From positions 355,274 to 419,273 of the forward strand of contig NZ_BAABWJ010000002.1 of NCBI RefSeq assembly GCF_040372805.1: a DNA stretch of 64,000 nt. The letters run 5' to 3'. The notes under the pieces are model-generated. The model was not told where the DNA came from, ran no database searches, and saw only the letters and a list, made by a program, of their open reading frames with translations. Positions within the stretch are counted from its first letter, which is position 1. Every line of letters begins with the position of its first letter. Below are positions 8,401 through 23,400 of this stretch, one piece after another. The translations under genes were made by a program, and so were the position numbers. Origin of the DNA: Pseudoteredinibacter isoporae_A. Lineage in GTDB: Bacteria; Pseudomonadota; Gammaproteobacteria; Pseudomonadales; Cellvibrionaceae.

Positions 8401-11400
8401 GCGCCTCAAATCATCTCTCATAATTTGTTTCAGAGTGAATACTATACAAATGGCGTAGCTCGTTTTTCGGTTTCGGCTGAAGATGATCATTTAGTGAGCC
8501 GAATTGAGGCTGAGTTCGTCGACAGAAGTAGTGGGAATACTCTCACTCGAGTTAATCAGGATTCGAGTAATGGTCTTGTTCCTTCAAAAACCGTTAATGC
8601 CCAGTTTTCCCTCGATTTGGATTTATTAGGCTTAGGGAATAATAACCGGGATATTGACGTTAAACTGCTTGCTTATGATAGTTCAGATCAAGTATCAGCC
8701 GAATATAGCTTTGGAATTTCACTGCTCAAGGATGAAGATAAGCCTTTATTGGCTATTGAAAAACCGGCAATTGGCAGCAATGTTTTCGCAGGTCAGGCGT
8801 TCGATTTGCATTGGCGCGTGCAAGACAATGCTGGTTTAAAGAAACTTGGCATTTCTCAAGAAGGGAATGCGTTGCTGGACCGGTCTTTGAGTGGAAACAG
8901 TCAGTCTGATTCACTGAATATTGATGTGCCTGAAGGCATCGACTCTGTCGATTTGCGTATTGAGGTGGAAGATGTTCATGGAAATATCTTGCAGCGCGAC
9001 ATTGCCTTTCCTGTAATCGTCAATAATCCTCCGGAAATTACTATTCATCAGCCTGGCATTGGCAGTCAGTTTATGGAGGGGGAGCTCTTCACCGTCACCG
9101 CTGTGGTTATCGATGACTTGGGTGTTGAATCCCTGCAGGTTTCCATTCAGCAGGATGGCGTTAACGCATATGTAAAAGAATACACACATTCTGCCCTGTA
9201 TGAGCTTATGCAGGATGGTGGACATGTCTCGGTTTCATTGAGAATGCCCAATGTGGATAGCAGCAAGCCGGTTAAATTGGTATTACTTGCCCGCGATACA
9301 GCGGGTCTTGAAGGTACAGCGGAGATTGAGCTTAGTGTCGAGGAGGATACGGATGCGCCTTCAGTCATCCTGGACGTACCTGACAAACCAATTGAAGTAA
9401 TGCCTGGAGACAGAGTCGCCGTCCAGGGGATTGCACAAGACAATCGTATTGTCACTGATATTGAAGTTATGCTCGAGGGTCCGGGTTCTCAGCTTCTGAA
9501 GCTGGAATGGGAGTTCTTCTCACGTAACGATCACCTGGAAAAGAAAACAGTCGCCAATCCCTTGAGTCTTGGGGAGCTGGTGCTCGAAGAGCGTTTTATT
9601 TCAGAGTTTTCTGGAAAGGTCATAATTCCTTCCAATTATAATGTTCACGCGGGCCAGGTACTGAAACTCTATGTGCAAACCCAGGATATCGCCGGAAATT
9701 CAGCTGAGTCGAACAAACTCGATGTCACCATCCTGGCTGATGAAGAAGCTCCGGAAATTCATATCATAAACCCGGAAGCTCTGGAATTGGTTGTGGATTC
9801 AGCAACCGATCTGAATGTCAATGTGTTGGATAATACGCAGCTCGAATCGGTATTGATTTTTCTACAGGGTTCACGTGATCAACCTATAGGCCTAACAGAA
9901 AATATCGGTAAGCATGACTTTAACTATTCAGGTGTATTGGATATTCAAGGCAAGCAAGTTGGTGAAACGGTTAGCTTGGTCGTTGAGGCAACTGACAGCT
10001 CGGGTAACAAAAATACCGAGACCAAAACCTATCAAGTTGTAAACGATAAATCACCGACGTTCACTTTGGATGATGATAACAGCCAGTCAGGGGCCTTGAA
10101 TAAAGGTGGTTTCAGCTTCCATCGTATTATTGTTGAGGATGATTATATACCAAGCCTCTCAACGGATGGCTTTGAATATTTTAGTATCTTCAGTACGTTA
10201 CAGCGAAGCTCCGGAGATCAAGTTCGAGAAATAAAGTCCGCGCGAGCAGCAGTGGATGGCTCCCCGGATGGGAAGGCTTTGCCGGTTATCGACATCAACT
10301 ACTTAGAAGCTGATATTGATATCGGTCTATTCATCAATGACACTCCCTACATTCAAACCGAGTCGGCCCGCCTGCGTCAGTGGCCATTGCCGAAGATAAA
10401 AGGGCAATTGCGTCTGCAGTTGCCAGTTGATTACAGTGCGAGTTATCAGGTTTCATTATTTTCCAGCAGTGATTGTAGCCAACTGCTTCAGGAGCAGGAG
10501 TATCAGGACTTCGTTGATCTCGATGCGCTCCTGGCTGGTAAAAGTGCCTATGTAGAGATTACGCCTGTTGTCAAAGACGGAAGTGGTCAAACAATAGAGT
10601 TTTTCATCGAGAAAATATTACTCGATACATCCAGCTTTAAGCAGATTCAACGCGTACATGGTAGGCGTTCAGCATACAGCGCCGCTGACCCAAATCATTT
10701 GCAGGTAAGCCTCCAATTATGGGACCAAATGAGTGGTGGCCGGCGCCAGGCGACCCTGGGTGCCAGTCTTCTGAAATCTTCCAGCTCTCTACGGAGCGTT
10801 TACAACGATATCATTGTGGCACCTGTAGACGACGGGGGACACTTGGAAGTTTATGCGCATGGTCTTGATGGTATAGAGCGTGATCCGGCTCCAATTCAAC
10901 CCATAGCTCGTCAGCGCCTGCAATTAGATCAGGAAAATCCGAATGTTGAGCTGCTGTCACCTGCCAGTCATCAGGCGGTAGTGCCGTTACAACCACTGGA
11001 TATCGATGTTCGAGTTAACGATAACAGTAGTATTCTTCGTTCGCTTAAGTTGGTGGATGTCGATGGAAATGTCTTGGCAGAGCAGGCTGGGTACTTCGGT
11101 ATAGAGCCGGCCAGTGGCCTCAGCGATTACAAACTGTCCTACACTGTACCTCGTAATCCGGCTTCGCAATTGGCTCTGCGATTGCTGGCAACTGATCACA
11201 GTGGTAATTCAGTCAGCGAGGAGATTCGTTTCCCTGTCGCAGAAAATACAAGCCCTACACTCCAGATAACCGAATTCAAGAGTTATAAGGTTAATGGGGT
11301 TTTCAACAATGTTATCGATAGTCCTCAACAGCTGAATCTGGGCGAGTTTTACGTTCGTACTGGTGAGTCCTTTCAGTTTGATTCCGTAATTTACGATGAT

Positions 11401-14400
11401 GCGGGTTTATCCAAAATTGTCATTGAGCGTGTGGACCCCATTCAGGGTAATGAAGTTGTATACGAAGAAAACTTTGGTAATACATGCCCAGAAATTCAAC
11501 CACTGAGGAAAGAATTGTCCACTGAGCTGGTTTTCCAGCAATATGAGGCCACTCAATTCCGGATTCGAGTGGAAGACAACTTTGGCAATGTCAGTAATCG
11601 CGAATTCGTTGTTAGTCCGGTGCAGAATCTTCGCCCACTGGTTCGAATTCTGACGCCTAGAGATCAGCAATCCATTGTGTCTGGAAGTTTCCAGATTAAA
11701 GTCGGCGTCGCGCTCACTGATGACCGGGTTGTTCCATACGATGGCCTTAGTGTTTCGGCTGGAGGTATTCAGTTAATCGAACTAACTCGCAGAGATGGGC
11801 TATCCCCTGAAGATGTAGATGATGTTGCGTTGGTTGCAGCCTATGACAGCATGTATGCGCAGTATCTCAATGAATACTCGGAATCTCTCGCACGTGAATA
11901 TGGCTTGATGAACAGCCCCAATGCTTTGGTGCGTGAATATGTGTTGGAATTGCCTCAAGCAGCGATCAGTGGGACCGAGCAAATCGAACTCAATGTTCAG
12001 GTGAGAGACTCTGATGGTAGTGTTGGCAACCATGTTATCAATCTGAACATTGTTCCAGATGATATTAATCCTGAGGTTGTGCTGCATAAACCAGGTGTGG
12101 GCTCTTCAGCCGTGGAAGGGGCGGCGCTGGAACTGATGTTCAGTGCCTACGATAATTCTAAAGTTTCCTCTATTGAACTCTATCAGAGTTACGGTGCGCG
12201 CCTCCACGATGGCAACTATGTACAGCTTGATTACGGAAATCCATTGCGGATTGTTGATAATATCGAGCGACGAGATTTCAATGTCATTACCACTCAAAAT
12301 ATTGATACTCCTGAGTTTGCGCAGGCCGTCGACATTGATACCTTCAGTGAAATTCAGGGGCGTATCGATGGTAGCCAGGCGGGGGATGATTTTTTTGTTT
12401 GGTTTAAGTTAGTTGCCCGCGACGAGGCTGGAAATACAAAAACTCGAGAGTTGAGTTTTCCGATTAGTGTAGACCAGCAACCGGTTGTTGATATTCGCTC
12501 TCCAATTCAAGGTGAGAGTATTGTTGAATTGGATCGTCTGGCGGTTAATGTCGATGCATTTGATGATATTGCCATTGAGACTGTAACACTTGTGGCCACT
12601 CATCCACAGTTGGGAGAAATATACAGCCGTATTCTGCGTCAGGCACCCTACACGTTTATTGTGGATGTGCCTGCTTTTGATGCTTCCAATTCCGCCAATA
12701 ATCAACTGCAGCTGCAGGTACGAGCTCAAGACACTTTTAACAATGGCCAGCAGGTGGCTACGGAAAGTATGACTCTGAATATTGTCGAGGATACTCCACC
12801 GGTAGTTTCGATTTCCAAGCCGGACAATGAAAGTCGTGTGCTGGAAGGAGAAGTGGTATTGATTCAAGTTGCGGCTATCGATGATATCGGGCTTGAAAGT
12901 GTCAGTTTGAACGTCAATGGTTTACCTGGAGGGCAGAAAAGCTATGTCGATACCAGCTTCCCTTACGAGTTTGCTTTGGAGATTCCTTATGGCATGGCGG
13001 GTAAGGCGATTGAGTTAAGTTCAAGTGCAGTTGAGCTTCGTTATCATGGCGATGCTCGCGTCTCTATTACCAATGGTTTAACTCGTCTTTTAGTTGGCAA
13101 AGACGATGTTGCTCCAACCATTAAGATTGATCTGCCCAAAGCCCCTGGAGCATTCGCTGCTGAAAACCGATCTTTACCATTTTCAGTTGTCGTAGAAGAC
13201 AACGTCGAAGTTGGTGCGGTAAAACTTAAACTCTTTGCCGACATCAACGGTAATGGAACCTTTGAGGCAAGCGAAGAGCAAACTTCCCGAATATTTTTCC
13301 GTGGCCCTTTTGCCGGAACCATTCCTTTACGTTCCATTAAAGATTATCTGGGTACAGACACGACTAAAACAGAGTTGGCGATGAGTCTAGTGATAGAAGC
13401 ACTGGACGGCGCTGGCAATGTCAGTGTCGAACGTCGGGCGGTAACTTTACGCCCTAATCAGCCGCCAATTGTCGATGGTATCAATATACTCGATATCGAA
13501 GGTTTCAGTTTGGGATCGACGATTGCAGAAATTACCGAAGGTCGAGATATTCTGGTAAACGTTTCGGCGACAGATGCTGAATCCGGTGTTGATTCTGTCG
13601 ATCTTCTGTGGGCATATGGCGAGCCCGATAAGCTTAACTATACAAAGTTGAGTCGTGATAATGTGGCGCCATACCAATTCACCGTCGCTGTACCAGAAAC
13701 ACCAGGGCAGGTAATCAGCTTTAAAGCGATTGCAACGGACATTGATGGCTTTAGCTCATCCGAGTCAGCAGCGTTGACGATGACTATAGCCAATGACAAA
13801 CCGCCACAGGCTCAAATTATTTCACCCGCTAACGACGAAACCGCTATTGTCGATGGTCAGTCTTTCGATGTCATTGTGGAAGCTATCGATGATTTGGGGC
13901 GCCGCGGTATCGATCGAGTCGTGTTCTACGTCAACAATGAAGTCGTAGAAACGGTCACCAATTCTCAACATACCCCTGAAGGTGGGGCTAATCTGCAGAA
14001 TCAGTACAAAATCAATGTGATTGCTCCTCAGGGGGCGAAAGGCTTGGCCTTGCATGCTGTTGTATTTGACGTGAAAGGGCACAGCACGAAGACTCAGGTT
14101 GTGCGTGTGGGTGTGGTTGAAGATACCGTCAAACCCAAACTCGCTGTCTTGAGCCCAATTGATGATGCAATTGTAACAGCTGCCGAAACGATGCTTCTTG
14201 GTCTGGAGGTGACGGATATTGGGTCGGATATTGGTCGAACTGTATATGCCAATCTTGATCGTCAGTACCGTAACCCGGCGGGTGAGTGGGAGTCTATTTA
14301 CGAGACGCGTGTTGAGCTTCAACGCGATGATAATAGTCCTACACGCCCTGATCTTCCGCTAAGCAATGCTGATGATTTCCGTTACATATATTGGGCACGT

Positions 14401-17400
14401 TTTGCGGATGGCAATATCCTTCGTCGTGGACAGGAAACCAATGAGAGGGTACTGCTGACCTATCAGGTGGAAACTGAAAACCACGATGTGGAAGAATCCG
14501 TGCGATTGGAAATTGGTCTACCGCTGGCCGAGCGATACTTCTTATTGCCCGATGAGCCTTCTGAAAACAGTCGTTCTCTAGCGAATAAAGTGTACTACAG
14601 CGCAGTTGATCGTTTCATTGATCAAGATAGAGCAGCGACGATGGTTGCTGCATGGTCGACTGTAAACCCAATGAACCTGGAAGCTGGCTCAAAGGGCACA
14701 AGCAGTGCTTCAGGGAACGCTAAAAGTGGTCTTTTCTTTCCTGAACAGCAGGATGAAATCAATGGTTCGGGTAATATCAAATACTTGTATTCCGATGTTC
14801 TGCTGAACGGGGGGGAAGTTTTCGCCGGAACAATCAGTGAACTGAGTGCTGGTGCTGATTTCATTCTTGCTGGTAAGTCTGCGGTTGATACGCTCAGCGG
14901 TCCGAGTGGAAACAATTTTTCTCAAACATTAATTAACAACATTGAAAGTAACGCCCAGACTGGGCGCGTATACAGCAATGATACTGAAGCTGAACTGTTA
15001 ATTTTCAGTTCGAAGAGTGACCCTCGCCATCCAGGACTACCTTATTCATTGTCTGGGCGAATCGCATTGCCATTCCCGGATGTTTATGGTCTCCACAGTG
15101 CTGGTCAGTTGGCCTTTGTGGCGAATGGCTTGGGTGGGGTTCAAGTCTTTAACATCTCCGAACTGGAATCCCCCTACAAAGCTTCTTTTATTCAAACAAC
15201 TGGTCTTGCTCGTGACGTTGTCGTCGACGGTCGATTTGCGTATATCGCTGCTTCGGAAGAAGGACTGGTAATTGCTGATGTCAGCGACCCTGCCATGCCA
15301 GTTGTGGCAAAGCTTGATACGTTCGGAATTGCCAATCGACTGACCATTAAAGCGGGCATTGTTTATCTCACCGATATGGCCGGGGATACTCAAAACTCAC
15401 AGCTAAACATCATTGACGTTCGTGATCCGTACCAACCAAAGCTGTTAAATACTGTTGCTTTAACGCCAGCACGCAAAGATCTGTTGGCGGGCGGTAGTTA
15501 TGATGTTTCCGTATTAGGTAACCAGGCTTTTGTTTCAGTTCATTATTCCAATGCTGAAGGAAAAGCGGTTCAGGGGATTGTAGAGATCATTGATCTTCCA
15601 AGCCTTGAAGAGGTGGGGCTTGATGCGACGATTCCGGTGATCACGCATCCTGAAGCTAGCAATCAGGATAGGGGCAGCCGTGGCTTCTCTGTCGTTCGTG
15701 GTGGTATTTACGTGGCAGCCGGCACACAAGGTCTCGCTCGCGTCACTTTGCCGAGTCTTACGGTCTTATCGACGTCCCCGAAATCCGGTGCAAGAGATTT
15801 AAACAGCCAAATTGCAAGTGTAGAAATCGAATTATCCTCAGCATTACCTGCAGACATCGACATTCCCGCCTACATTCGTGTGACTGTGTCTGATCCGTTA
15901 ATTGGTGAGGACATCAGCGACCGCTTTACGATGTCATTGACGCAACCAGCAGGAATTGAGAGCAATCGGAATATCAGCCTGGTTCCAGCCCCGGATTTCA
16001 GCTTCGCGGCGAATACTGAATATTTTGTGGAGCTTTCAGAGGGTTTGACAGCGCTAAATGGACAGGTCTTACCACGGAGTTATGGTTTTAGTTTTTCTAC
16101 TTCACGTGCTGGAGCTGAATCAGCTCCAGTTATCGAAAGTATCACGCCAAACGCTGGCGGTATTGAAGGTGGCACTGAAATTGTAGTGAGTGGTGAGCAC
16201 TTTGGTGAAGGTGCTGAACTCTTTATTGGCAAACAGAAAACTGTAATCAGTTCAATTGAACTGGCGGATGCTGAACAGCCTTATGATCGAATTCATGCTA
16301 CCACTGTTGCAAATGTAGCTGGTCCCGCGAGTGTTATGGTGCGTAACCGTCATGGCCTTGAAACGGAGCTGATCGGTGGCTTCAACTATATTCAGACCTT
16401 ACAGCTGTCGTTTGTAAATCCGGCCGTTGTTAAAATCGATGGCCAGGACACTGTGGTTGAGTTAACTGGCTATGGATTCTCCAATCAGACCTCGATTAAA
16501 GCGTGGCGGGAAACTCACCCAGACGACGTTCGTGAATACAGTGTTGATGGGGAAGCACTGACTCTCCTAAGCGCCCAAAAAATGCGTTGGCGCATTCCAA
16601 ACTTCAGCGATTACCGAGGTTTTCTGAATGTAGAACTCAGTGATGAGTTGGGACGTGTATATTATGCGCACAATGCTCTGTTCTACGGTAAGTTGAGTGT
16701 GAACGGTGTCATTGAAGCAACCGCACCACTTGGAGTAAGCGGTGCAGGTGACTATATTCCTGACGCTGGCAAACTGCCACCAGGCAAAATCGTAGCGACG
16801 GCGGCTGATCCAGACCAAAATTTGTTTTATGTCCTGGGCGCTGGCTACAGTGATCGACAAAAGTTTGAAGTTAATCCAGATGTCAAATACAACTCTTTGG
16901 AGGAATTTCGACAGTTTGCTGCCCCGGGCTGGATTTCTCTGGTTGCTTATCAGCCAGGTGATTTGGAAAATGCCGCCCCGATGCACGGACTTGGATATTT
17001 CAACTTGCCCCAAGATGTCGTTCCTCAATCTATGGCTCTAGAGGGAGAGCACTTTTATCTGAGCGCGGGTGGTCACGGCTATTCACGTATCGATACGGAA
17101 TTTGAAGATCGTCGTATGATATTTGTATACGAACGAGAGGATCGTGATCTTGCATCACAAGGAAATCCGGGAGTAGGGCGCGATCGAAATTATATCTATG
17201 CACTGGAACTGAATTTCAGTGTGGCCCCCGAACTTATGGTGGCAAAGGATAATATTCTTGTTGTTTCCCAAAAGCTTTCTCGAGCGGTCCCTGGTGAGGG
17301 CGTCGCTGTCATCAGTATTGCCGACCCAAGCCGTCCTTCTGTTGTAAAAACTTTGAGTACGGCGGTTATCGCGGGAGAGACAGTTCAGCTGAAACCCAGT

Positions 17401-20400
17401 TATGTTGACATTATCGGTTCCAGTTTGCATGTTGGCACCGAATCCGGCACGGTCGTATTTGATTTGTCAAAACCAAGTATTCCGCAAATCAATGATCATG
17501 GGGTGAGCGGCTCTGCGGAGCGCGGTAACAATTGGATCTTCTCATTGAGCGGGAAAACACTCCGCAGTTTCGGTATTCGCGGGGAAAGCGATACTGAACT
17601 GCTTGGTAGTTATAGTGACAATGGGCTGACGCTTCCTGGCCGTAAAACCGCCATTGCGGCGGCCAGTAGCCTGTCAGCTTATGCGACATTCAAATCTAAT
17701 TTAAATTCTCCACCCGATAGCTATGTTGGGGTATTGGATGCAGGGCAACCGGATAATCTGCGTCTGTTGGATGCTGTTAAATTGCCCGATTATGCGAAGA
17801 CAAGTACTCGCAGCCTCCAGTTAAATGGCGATGGGATTCTGAACGGTTTTACGGAAGGAGCAGTTGGAAATCCTGGATTAAGCTCCAAACTCCTGCTGAT
17901 CGATACTGAAATACTCGATATTACTAATAGCCAGCCTTATAACGGCGAGGCCAATGTTTCTCCAGATGCAGAAATTGTGTTGCAGTTTAATCGTCCACTT
18001 GCGATTCCGGCAGGTGAGACTGCGGCAGCGTATCTGTCTCGTTACCTGGCTCTGGTCCATGACGATGGTACGGCAAATGGGCAGGTTCAGGCGATCAACA
18101 TCAGTTACGATGAGGGCTCTCCAAAAACGATTCGACTGCAGGCAAATTCACAACTACAGGGCAGTGAAAACTATTATATTCAATTGAAAGATGAAGCAGG
18201 TAGCCGTCGCAGTCTGGGCTTACTGAATCATCGAATTTATTTCAGTACAGCGGTGTCTGTAGGCCTCAAACCGGAAATTCAGGAAATCCAACCTCAGCAG
18301 TTGCCAACCGCGGGTGGACAAATCAATGTGTTGGTTAAAAATGCGAATAATCCGGCATTTACCATAGCGGGTGAAGCGGTTTCTATTGCCAGCCAATTGC
18401 AGACAAACCCCGAAGAAATTCGCTTTACATTGGATGTGGGTGAAAACCTGGCCGGCTTGGCAGAGCTTGAGATTATCAATCAAAATGGTATGACTGATCG
18501 AGAGCTGGGGGCATTGCAGTTTGTTGAACCTATGGTTCTTAACAGCATTTCTCCAAATAGTGGCTCTGTGAATGGCGGCACTGAAGTTATATTCAGTGGT
18601 CGAGGGTTTGGTTCCGATTCAACGCGCTTGTCTGTGTATTTTGGAGATCTTGCTGTACCGTCAGAGAATATACGAGTTCTTGATGCTCAAACAGTGAAGG
18701 TCATTACACCCGCAGGCCGAGTGGGTACCGTTGATGTACGCCTGAGTGTGAGTGGTGGATTGAGTTCTACCCTTGAACACGCCTTTAGCTATGAGCAGGC
18801 TGTGGATGCCAACATTCGGGGTGGTGGGCGTGAGCATATTTATGATTTGGACCTCGATCCGACCGCGACCTTTGTGCTTGCCGCCAAAGGCCAGGACGGC
18901 ATTCTAATTTATGATATAAACCCGGCCAAATACCTGAATGGCCAGGGCGCCGGTGATGGCGCAGAGATTGATCCGTCTGTATTAAAGCAGTTGATTGATG
19001 CGGATGGGGATGGAACCGACGATCGGGTTCTGGCAGAAATTGATCTGCCGGAAAGCTATCGAGCCTATGGAGTTGAGTTCTACTTTGAACGGTCACTGGA
19101 TAGGGCGTTTGTAACCGCGAGCAATGGTTCTGAAGCGGCTCTGTTCATTTTGTCCTTGAATTCAGCGGATTTAAGTAAGTCCCATGTTGTTAAGCAGATT
19201 GCACTCCCGTCGGCGCTTGCCAAAGGTATAACCGCGCAAAGTAATGAAATTGCTATTGCAATGGGCGAGGCCGGTTTTGGAATAGTCGATAGTTATTTGC
19301 AAAACAAAGCGTATCTCAGTAGCCGTTTTACGTTGCCAAATCAACAGCAAGCTCTTGATGTTGTCGCTTTGCCCGCCGAAAACGGAAAGTCTCGATATTT
19401 ACTTCTAGCCGGGCAATTTGATCCTCAGACCAATCGACTGTTGAATCCTGAGGATCTGGATAGCGGTGGTTTGTATTTACTGGAGAACAGTGCAGAGAAG
19501 GGCATCGAACTCCTGTCAAGCCTGCCATTGCCAGGCCTAAAACTTGCAAAAGAGGGCGGTAACTTTTTTGTTGCCAGTGGCGAGGCAGGCTTGTCTGCGG
19601 TTACTCTGGGTAGCGACGGAGAACTTCAGTTGCTGTCTCGTGTGAGTTTTGATACTCATGTCTATGACGTTGATGTTAAAGGTGGAATCGCTTATCTCGC
19701 TCTTGGAACAGGTGGTGTGGCCAGCGTCGATGTCTCCAATCCGTCGAATCCAATTGTCGGTACCGGGCTGCAAGTTGAAGCGGCGGGACACTATGAGGCT
19801 GTATTACTGACCGATTTTTCAGTGGTAACCGGTGGGCTGAGCAGCGATGGTCGACAGGGTTTCTTGCAAACCTCGGACTCTCTCGCTCTGACGGTAAGCA
19901 GCGTGCTGCCTGATGACGGTTACGTCTACAAAGATCAGGCCGGCGCTATTATCACTCTCAGGTTTAATAAAGAGATTGATGTCTATCCTGACAATATCGA
20001 TAAGTTCAAGTTAGTAAGTGAAAGCGGCTCAGTTGTCGAGACCAGCGTTAGCATTGAGAACAATGATGCTAAAATTAGGATTACCTCACCTAACGTGTTA
20101 TCTAATGGCGACGTTTTGCGCCTGCGCGCTGAAGCTGGAATTGCCAGTGCCAAAGCGATTAACGATGGTTATAGCGTACTGTTTGAACTTCAACAGGACC
20201 GAGAATTTACGTTCGAGTATCAGGCGAATCGAGGAGATAAGCCGGAACTCAATACAGTAGTGCCTCGTCGTTTAGAACTGGGCATCCAGACACAAATTAA
20301 TGTAACGGCGCGCAATGCCAGCGCTAACGCAGAGCGATTACGCCTGTTTATTGGTGGTCTTGAAGCGACTATCCAATCTGTCATTGATGATGATGCCGAA

Positions 20401-23400
20401 CAAGGCAGTATTATTATCGAAGCACTGGCTCCGGCAATAAGTATTGCAGGTCAGTTTGATGTTGAACTGCACAGCCTCTCCCGTGGCGTATGGCGCAAGT
20501 CTTTGCTCAAAGGTGGGGTTGCTGTTGATGGCTCACTCAAGGTGGAATCCATCAGTCCGATCTGGGGGCCTGTAGATAGCGAAACCCAATACACGGTTAT
20601 CGGTTCGGGCTTTGAACCTGGTCATTCTCTGGGGAATGGTATTAAAGCCAGTATCGGCGGTATTCCTGTCTCTGCACTTGAAGTTATTTCTCCAAGCGAA
20701 ATGCTGATTACTGTAAGTGGTGGTGCTCCGGGATTAAAGGATCTCGTGATCGAAAACCGTTATGGTCGAGAGGTGCGGGTTGAAAATGCAGTTGGGTATG
20801 GCTTGCGAACCTTGTCCGAGGCTCAGGTCAATGGCCTTAATCCTCAAAGCATAGTAGTAGAGCAAGAAGGCGGGGTGGCGCTTGCCGATGCGGGCTTATT
20901 TTCAACCTTGTTCTCAAGTAGCAGCCAAAATGACAGTGGTACTCCGAGTGGCGACTCGTCTGGACAGGAAACCCCGGATGCGAATTCTATATCCGAGTTG
21001 CTTGGAGGCGGTGCGTCCATTGATCCTCTGATCGCCAGCAGCTTCGATATTCAAGATGGCGACCAAACGCTATTAGTAGGGGGCGCTTCAACTTTGCCGA
21101 GCGGTTCCACTGGACACGTTGATTTATTAACACACCAAAACTTCCTTGAGCTGGATATGAAACGGGCAGCGTCTGGCCTGTCCGAACAAGAGAAAATTGA
21201 ATTCAGCGAGCTGGAGGGACGAGGACTTCCAACGGCCGCAGATTCATTGGGACTCGAGCTTTTCTCGTACACCAAAAACAACACAGATCACAAAGCTCTG
21301 TTGGTTGCCAATGGTGTTGGCGGGGTTGCCATGTTGAACCTTGATGATTCTCAAGGTATGCAAGTGGTTTCTCGTGAACTGCAGGCTTACCAGGGCGATG
21401 TGACCTATGGCATTGAAGTTGTCGGGCGAGCTGTACTGGCCTCTACCTTCGGGGGTGCCGGTGAGCGTCCTTTGTTTAGTGATCCTCCTCCACCCAAGTG
21501 TGAGCCGACCGCTGGTATGGGATCAACGAATGCTGGACGTATTAAGCTCTTAAGCTACCTATCGCCTGAAGACCCTGTTGATCTGGGGGCCATACAAGGA
21601 GTGCCAGGGGCTGCTCGTTTGCGTGCGCACAATGATTGGTTATTCGGTGTAGGTGGCGTGAACGATACAGGCTGGCCCGAGATTTGCCCGTTCGACTTGA
21701 GGACAGCAGGCGCTTCGCGTTTGCCTCCTCCACCGGACAGTGGCGGCGTTGTGCTGGGTGTTGTTAATGCTTACAACGCATTCGATCCACAATTGAGTCG
21801 CAAGTTTGAATTTGAAGGCAATCCGAAAGACATTGCGTTTTACGGTGATTTTGCGATTGTCTCTATTGAAAACTTTGGCTTGAGAATCTTTAACCTCAAG
21901 CGTGAAGAACAGATCGCTGCTGTTGATTTCAGCAACATTATCAGTCGCACACCGAAATTGAGCAGTCTCAAGGTAGTGGGCAACTTACTGTTAGTGTCGG
22001 CAGGTAGTGCCGGACTTATGGTCTTTGATATCAGTGAGCCACTTTCGCCTGTCATTATTTCCGCGGGTACCGCTGAAGTGGTAAACGATCTGGATATCTT
22101 TAAGGGACGATTATTGGCAGCATCGCATCGCGGCGTTGTGCAGTTAGAATTACCTCATTCTCTGGTGTTGAAAGCTTCCCATGTTGAAGGTGACAAGATC
22201 GGCGCTGATGAAAGCATTGTTCTGACCTTTAATGAACCGGTAACGGTAGACTCCGTTACCGATGTCAGGAATTGGGTAATTACTGATGACGAAGGTAACG
22301 CGGTCAGTGGTTTAAATATCACAGCGGTTAATGATGCCGACAATCAGCTCAATTCGGTTGAGTTAAGTTTCGACAGAAAGGCGGGCAAGACTTACCGTGT
22401 TCAGCTAAAAGATCTGCGTAATTTACGTGGTAGCGGTTTGTGGCGTCCTTTCCAGATGAATTTGACGGCGGCGGATACAGGCGCAGTCCGCCCAGTGATT
22501 GAGGGTTTTGCAGAACCGACTTATCGCTTCGGTGAGAGTCGGGACCTGATTATTGATGGCAGCGGCTTGCGTAACGATCCGGCAGTCAAAGTACGGATAG
22601 ACAATCGAGAAGTCAGCTATGAATACGTTGATGAAAATACTCTGCGTATTCCAGCGGTAACCGTTGAACTTCTTGGATTGAGTGCTGGAGCTCATCATTT
22701 GCAGATCAGTGACTCCGGTCTCGTAGCAAATCAGTTGGGTGCCTTGGTAGTGGCTGAAGCGATGACTGATGCCAGTTTTGATTTGTCGCGGGAGTCTGGT
22801 TCAAGTGAGGGTGGTCCTGTTGTCAGCATTACAAGTCAGTCCAAGGTTTTCCTCCCTGGAGCCAAAATCATATTGCGCTCTTTCAGCGGCAAGGAGATTC
22901 GTACCCAAGAAATACAGGCTGGGAATTACCTCTACAACTTGCATGATGATGTGCGCAGTATGCAGCGCATGGATTTCCGTCTTCCCGCAGTAACCGAGCC
23001 TGAGCTTTATGAAGTTTTAGTCACTCAGTCCGGTCTTGAGCACAAAGTTGGCGAGTTTTCATTCCAATTGAGGGAAGGCCGAGGTATCCAGCTACCTAAT
23101 TATCCTCCACAACGTATCGGGGCATTGGGTAGTCGGAATGAAGAGCTGTTTGTCGGTGTTGATCTGGGTGGAGTTCAAGACTCGGCCTCGGCGATACCTT
23201 ATGGTTTGGAAATTTTTGATATCGCCATCTGGGATCGGCCTGTTCGCTTGGGGCAGCTTGCTACCAATGCTCCGGTCAATGGCTTGGCTTTGGCAGGTGA
23301 TAGCGTTTATTTAGCGGCTGACAGTGCCGGTGTATTGCAGATTGATGTTCGTGATCGAGCCAAACCTTATGTGGTGAAGCAACTGGAAATTCCAGGCAAT

